Shown here in pieces: positions 58,934-64,000 of a DNA stretch of 64,000 nt. The DNA comes from Rostrohypoxylon terebratum (lineage: Eukaryota; Ascomycota; Sordariomycetes; Xylariales; Hypoxylaceae), in NCBI GenBank assembly GCA_022497145.1, contig MU385862.1:62001-126000 (forward strand), read 5' to 3'. The position numbers were made by a program, and so were the translations under genes. Position 1 is the stretch's first letter. Every line of letters begins with the position of its first letter. The notes below the pieces were generated by a model. It was not told where the DNA came from. It saw nothing but the letters and a program-made list of their open reading frames with translations, and did no database searches.

Positions 58934-60847
58934 TACAGCGACATGGAAAGTATGATGTATGCGGCATACGGCATATGCGACTAGCAGATGCTCAATTGTG
59001 ACTATCTACTAAAAAGCAGCCGCCATGTCGCCTACCTAATGCTAAGGTGCTTTGCATATGCAGATGTCGCAGATATGGAGATATGGATGGCTTACCTTAT
59101 GTGACAACACAACGTCAGAAACACTCTTCTCTCTGCGTCCTCGGGGAAGGTCTAGGTCGCAAAAATTTCCATCATTTTTCTTGGTATAGAGGAAAACGAG
59201 ATTCTGGTGGTCAAGCCGGGGTTAATCGGCCTCTTCTACTAGTACGTACGGAGTGGCAAAAGTGGCAAAAGTGGACCGGGTATCAGCCCACAACGGCCGC
59301 GGAGCACCGCACGGCCGCGACTACTACACGCCCTTGGAAATTCGTACTACGAACTACGACGCACACTGCAAGTTGTGAGGCCAGCGGACGCGGCCTGCCG
59401 TGTTGGTAGGCGAAGTCGAAAGATTATAGAAACTACGTAAGTGACTAGTGAGAGGCTTCTCCAAAATAAAACACAATAGTAGATGCTAAAGACGAAAAAA
59501 AGGGGGTGAAGACAGGGGGAAGTCTGGGCCTAGCTACTTACTTCGTGATTACGTCCTATGTAGGTGTTTACAAGAACAGTCTACTGCAAAAACTACTGTA
59601 GTAGCACTAGACAAGACTCTAGATATTTGCTCCACTAATTCAGTGACGAACCCGCAAAACCTCTCCGCAATCACGCTATATATAACATCTTGGATGGTTA
59701 ACGGCTACCCACCGGATGTGTGTGGAATGCACTTCGATCAAAACGGCTCGAAGTTGCTGCATAGGGAAAGGGCCTAGGTTCGTTAGTGTTGAGAAATGTT
59801 TCACTTAACTAAGGGATACTGCGAAGAGAAGAGGAAAAAAGGAGTTAACTGGGTACCTAGTGTATGTAGTGAGGGTATCATCCGTCGTATGTGGCAGAGA
59901 TAGGTACCGTCCCCGGTTTGATCTCCGATCTAAACACCAGTCACCAAGGCCTTGGGAGGGTATGGTGGAGGGGTCCGAGCCGTGGTCCTGTCATCCGTGG
60001 TTAATGACTAAGGAGATTATCAAGGCGTCTTATTACATACCACGTATAGATTTCGCAACATACATATGTACGTATAGCTCTAGACTTCAAAAGTATGTAA
60101 CCTTTCATATACCTACCTTACCTACTAGGTCGGCAGGCAGCTCAACGAAGTCCAAGGAAACAGAATCGTAACTCCGGGTACCACTATCCAAGACGTAAGA
60201 AAATGGGCCAATCCAGACCCCTGTCGCCTTATATCGTCCGCTCCCGAAAAAAAAAGCACAGAAACAATGAGCTGCAGCCACTGGCATCGTCTTGTCCGCG
60301 TAATGGCGTTAAATCCCCGGCCCTCTATAACTAATGCCAATACTTGTCCTGCGCCGAGTTAGCGACTTGGGTTGAAGGAGAAAGAGCGTAGTATTATCGA
60401 AAAAAAAGTCTTGCCAAGTCAATGCTGATGGCCAATCCCGCTGTGGAGATGTTTTGGGGAGAGCGGCCCAGACTGCAACGATGATGGGTGTCGGAACAAG
60501 AGATATTTCTGGTATGGTGTCCAAAATGTAGGTTAATTGGAAATGGGAAATTTTTTATCGATACAATAAATCGCTAGCACACTCGTAGAACCTACGCCGC
60601 CCCATTTTGCCATTTTGACCTCACGACATTACTTTTGACTTCCAGGTGACTAAGCTTCCCCGTGCCAATAAACTCACTGACCAATCAACCCAACTAGGAA
60701 AAAAAAACATGAGAACGAATCACCCTATCATGTAGCGTATATTATAACCTCCTCTGATCCGAGTTTTGATTGCAGCCTCTGTCCTTTTCAAGTGTAGTAG
60801 GTATCTTATGCGTACCCGCCTTTAACTAGGGCGTTTGCGCCGTCCTA

Positions 60848-62233
60848 TTAGTTGGTGTACCTGCGAAGGGGGAACACGTCGCCGGGCATCGGTTCCAAGT
60901 GCCACGTCTGGCAAGTGTCTGTTTCGAATGCATTATTCCATTCCTGCTTTAGATCGTCGGGGATATCCCACCCTAGCTGCGAGCTTCTTAGTCTCATGCG
61001 GACCAGATGTCTCTTCTGCTCAGCGGATTGGCCGTCGACGAAACCTTCCCGTCTATGAAGAATGGCAAGGTTGTTAATGAAGTGCATATCGCCAGCTTGA
61101 GTCTTGATTTCAAGCTGTACCGCTTGAGCGATGGCTTCTACCACATCGAGCGCCTCGCGTTGGCGATCGTTGAGTTTCGGAAGGTGCTCCGGGCGCGGGT
61201 GGATAGCGTTGCCTAGTAAAGGCGTACGACCGAAATTCATGACTAGTCTTGAGTCATGGTAGAACAGTAACGGCCGACATTGGAAATGGGGTCTTCGGCC
61301 AGGATATCAGTACGGCTTATAAGAATAGCAGGACGTAGAAAAACCTTACAGCGCAAAGGGCCAGTCCGACTTTGCAAGGGTACGTATGATGTCGGGACGG
61401 TGGACCGCTAGAACATTGTATATTGTGTATGCCGAAGCAACAATGCACTTGCCGCCAGAAGCTGCCGTGCTTCGAGTTAGCCAAGCGACTACGTCGCCCG
61501 CCTCCTCGTTGTGAAAGGACTACACAACGTGTAAGAACATATAGAAAAGATCACTCCGTAATTAGCAAATATAACTTACAATAGCAGAGGTAGAGTGTCG
61601 GTGGTGGCCTAACTTCATCGTAGAAGAGCTATCGGCAACAATGTGGACTAAAACTGAGGTCAGAAAATATGATCTTCAGATAGCTAGCTGTATCGTAAAT
61701 CCTACCTAGCATGTTTCCGCGATCGTCTTGGCATCCCCTTTGATCGGCAATGTAGGCTTGAATACCTAACCAAATGATGGTCAGGTCCTCAACTGTGTGG
61801 CTACTCGGATTGATACCGCGAATAACCGAGATGCCTTTTCCATTATAAACCTCCTGGCTAACATCCTTTAATTTAGGGCCAAGCGTTGGAAGAGGGAATT
61901 TATCTTGGCTGACTAAATCTCCGTCTAGTTCCAGCGCTGGGGATTGAAAGGTCAGCGTAGGCAAAATATGATCAAGCAAAACGAATGAGGTATACATTTG
62001 AAGTAATCTTTTGCGGATTGCACTTCCTCCAGCTCGTTCTCGGTCAAGTTGAGGACGTATCCAGATTCGTGACCATTTAGCTGCTGAGCTGACCAAGCAA
62101 GTTCATGCTTCAACAGAGCAGGATATTCGCTAGGGAGACTGGGCAAAGCTCCACAGGTGTGATCTGGCTCATCAAGGTTATGGAGGCCAGCATAACCAGG
62201 TTTAGGATGACAAACCGGACCCTCGGAACTCAT
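60848..62233 (-). CDS. TauD/TfdA-family Fe(II)/2-oxoglutarate dioxygenase with H-x-E motif (383 aa)
   Basis: Five exons, 62233-61996, 61936-61706, 61647-61580, 61519-61350 and 61292-60848, closing exactly to 384 codons; introns are 57-60 bp. Landmarks of the fungal TauD-like family are LTENELEEVQSAKDYF, KFPLPTLGPKL, GISVIRGINP, LGHHRHSTSAI, the metal site SFHNEEAGDV (His182-Asn-Glu184, where most members have H-x-D), RPLLFYHDSRLVMNFGR, then GDMHFINNLAILHRREGF with distal His315, and HLVRMRLR with the 2-oxoglutarate-binding Arg334. Glu in place of Asp is known in clavaminate synthase, a member of the same superfamily. The substrate is unknown; taurine use should not be assumed. No partner genes for sulfonate use or a biosynthetic cluster are adjacent. 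Start chosen at the ATG giving MSSEGPVCHPKPGYAGL. Confidence 0.88.
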
Positions 62234-63223
62234 ATTGCAACTATAGTTTTGTTAGCTACGCTAATAGTGACTGTGTTATTAACTTACACGTAGACGAGCT
62301 GAAACAGATGAAAGTTTCCCCTGGTTTGTACCGGAATTCAAACACGTATGGTAAAATAGGTGGATCTAGATGAAGAGGACGATATTTCGCGACTGAGGAA
62401 CACTGCAGGTTGAAAGAATATGACGAAACTGAGACGGAACCGTCTCATTCTGGGTCTCGCTAATTTGGGACTCGCCATTTCTTAAGAGATCCGTACATAG
62501 TGTTTCTCGTATACATGCCGATGGCGTAGGGATTCGCTCAACGTGCTTAGGCATGTAGGAAGTCCAAGATACCTTCAACGGGTGTGGATGTAAAGAGGTA
62601 CCTAGTGGAGGCGTATGTATGTATTGTCGACGTATGACGATACCTAGGTATATATACGCGGCCAGTAAGCATCCGTCATTATTTCGTACCGCTGCCGATG
62701 GTTACTTTTTCTATGCAAGCTTCCTTTCGCGGAATTCTGCAAGATCGACGAATGGCCATAGGTGTCGAAAACCTGGTTAATGGGACGTGGCTGGCTCTTA
62801 TCATGCGACGATGTAACGAAAAGGAGCCTCATTGCATGCATTATGCAATTGTCCGCCTCCTGCAGCTCCGAGGAATAAGTAGGTAGTATACCCTGGATAC
62901 TTTCGATAAATGTGATCTAGATTTCATCTGCTTGGCTTTTTGCTATTTCTGCAGAGACGGAAATGAGGCGTTCTGTGCTTTATATAACAGTGGCTGATCG
63001 ATAGTGCCCGGATACCTGGAGCTCGCATACGAGACGGCCTGCACAGGTACTAGTCGCAGTATCGTGCCGTGTGGCTAATCATGTGCCGTCTCAGAGGCTT
63101 GACTGATTGGTATATGAGACGGGACGTGCCGCTAAAGGAATGTTGCATCATAGATACCTATGCTGGAAGGTTCGTAGGTACACACAGGAGCAACGGGACA
63201 TGAAAATTGTACATAGGTACCTA
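62234..63223. other. Intergenic, unassigned
   Basis: About 1 kb upstream of the TauD-like gene. Short ORFs only. It contains ACCTAGGTA-type words near 62600 and 62645. Confidence 0.5.
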
Positions 63224-63472
63224 TCACCATCGTCGGATAAGGGTGATACTCCGGGTAAAATGGCGATGTTCTCTTGAAACATACTCGATAAAATGCAAGT
63301 CATTATCGGCGTCGAACTTCGAGTTTTTTTGTTGAGGATTCGTAGAAGAAAATCTTCCTAGCCAATTCCATTTTGAATTCGTTCGCTCTTTATATTGTTT
63401 CAGGAGCTGCTGCATCTTATAGTGTAGATTATCGCCGTAGGCAGGTAGGTACTTAGCAGCCAGCCTCGACAC
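63224..63472 (-). CDS. Probable 3' exon, unrecognised (82 codons)
   Basis: An open frame starting directly after an acceptor-like AACTTTAG reads VSRLAAKYLPAYGDNLHYK and then a Lys/Gln-rich segment, ending EHRHFTRSITLIRRW and a stop. There is no ATG start, so it is more likely a terminal exon than a gene. It is in phase with the exon ending at 63671, but that exon finishes with a TAG directly before a donor-like GTACGG. Either the two belong to one gene broken by a nonsense codon, or they are unrelated. Family unknown. Confidence 0.35.
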   Translation of the reverse strand: MSRLAAKYLPAYGDNLHYKMQQLLKQYKERTNSKWNWLGRFSSTNPQQKNSKFDADNDLHFIEYVSREHRHFTRSITLIRRW

Positions 63473-63670
63473 CTAAAGTTCTCATTAGCGAATAGGAGTT
63501 CAACATGCGCCGGTTTCTGTTCCGGGCACATCAATATTGCTGCATTAGACCTGCATAGACTCTCGTTACGCGTAAATGCGACCTAAGGCTTCTCGCATTA
63601 GATGCTTTTCTATTAGTCTGGACTTGGGTTTCCACCCATACATCTTTTGCTCAAAGACTTCCCGCCGTAC

Positions 63671-64000
63671 CTAGATCGTCGATTGCGGTGTCCAGTTCTC
63701 CTCGTACAGCTGGCTGATGTAGTAGAAGTCGTTCTCGTAATCGTCTGTTTGGCGTATTTTCGCCCAATACTTCTCTACAAATTAAATTGATCAACGATCT
63801 GCCCTTAAGGAACCCATCACGAAGCAGAATGTTCTCAGGCTTACTGTATTTTTCGATATTCGACCTGGTGAACTGGATGAGCTTGATTTGAGTCTCATCT
63901 AGCTCGGCTATTGTTGACAGCTCTTGTTCCTTGCACTTCGCAGAGAATGGGTATATATCTATCAGCGGTCAACGCCATTAGCTTGTGGCAAGTTCCGGAG
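63671..64000 (-). CDS. 3' end of an unrecognised gene, continues beyond the window
   Basis: Two exon pieces are visible. The upstream piece (ending 63845) reads SAKCKEQELSTIAELDETQ and IKLIQFTRSNIEKY. A 70-bp GT-AG intron (63844-63775) then joins in phase to KKYWAKIRQTDDYENDFYYISQLYEENWTPQSTI and TAG. The piece is helical and charged with no motif I can name. The acceptor of the upstream piece is probably the AG near 63965. Unknown family; the frame continuity across the intron is the main evidence. Confidence 0.45.

Larger units (their letters stand above)
51788..60847. other. About 9 kb without a convincing gene
   Basis: The first part (52.3-54.1 kb) is AT-rich with almost no ORF. 54.2-55.3 kb holds protein-like broken frames (separate entry). 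55.3-60.8 kb has only short ORFs, several simple repeats and palindromic CTAGGTA-type words. No complete transposon, tRNA or gene could be supported. It may be an old, decayed or repeat-mutated region. Confidence 0.5.

Noticed and set aside
61200..62300. Biosynthetic cluster around the TauD-like enzyme
   Set aside because: No synthase, transporter, regulator or second tailoring enzyme is visible within the window.

Overview
The window is nuclear DNA from a filamentous ascomycete (Pezizomycotina), probably a Sordariomycete. The evidence is the many short GT-AG introns (about 50-150 bp) with CTAAC/CTGAC-type branch sites, and a gene set typical of moulds: a CYP51B-type sterol demethylase, a Kip2/KipA-type kinesin, an Ofd1/Tpa1 dioxygenase, an endopolyphosphatase, a Crt10-domain protein and a DUF3074 protein. 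I cannot fix the genus. All gene models were built by hand from reading frame, splice sites and family motifs, without a similarity search.

Layout. Left edge to 13 kb: the 3' part of ribulose-phosphate 3-epimerase (+), tail-to-tail with a five-exon class V aminotransferase (-); a gene-poor 2.8 kb; an Ofd1/Tpa1-type 2-oxoglutarate dioxygenase (+), tail-to-tail with a vacuolar endopolyphosphatase (-); a small three-exon histidine phosphatase (-). 13.5-31 kb: an STK19-family protein (+), a 5.8 kb gap, a Kip2-family kinesin (+), a 5 kb gap holding an intact 329-bp inverted-repeat element with a TA target duplication, and a FUT8-like type II membrane protein (+). 34-46 kb: CYP51 (+), a DUF3074/START-like protein (+), valyl-tRNA synthetase (+) with what looks like a spliced mitochondrial presequence, and an ammonium transporter (-) with a microsatellite and a 99-base assembly gap just upstream. 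46-64 kb: a Crt10-domain protein (-), about 9 kb with no convincing gene but several decayed coding-like fragments, a five-exon TauD/TfdA-type dioxygenase (-) with an H-x-E metal motif, and the 3' end of an unrecognised gene (-) at the right edge.

Most genes are unrelated housekeeping functions (pentose phosphate pathway, sterol synthesis, tRNA charging, polyphosphate and ammonium handling, microtubule transport). I see no biosynthetic cluster, operon-like system, CRISPR array, tRNA or rRNA. About half of the window is intergenic. It is rich in short palindromic CTAGGT/ACCTAG-type motifs and simple repeats. The most interesting signals are the TA-flanked miniature element and its one-ended relic 21 kb away, the spliced presequence of the valyl-tRNA synthetase, the H-x-E dioxygenase, and a short collagen-like Gly-Pro-Thr tract.
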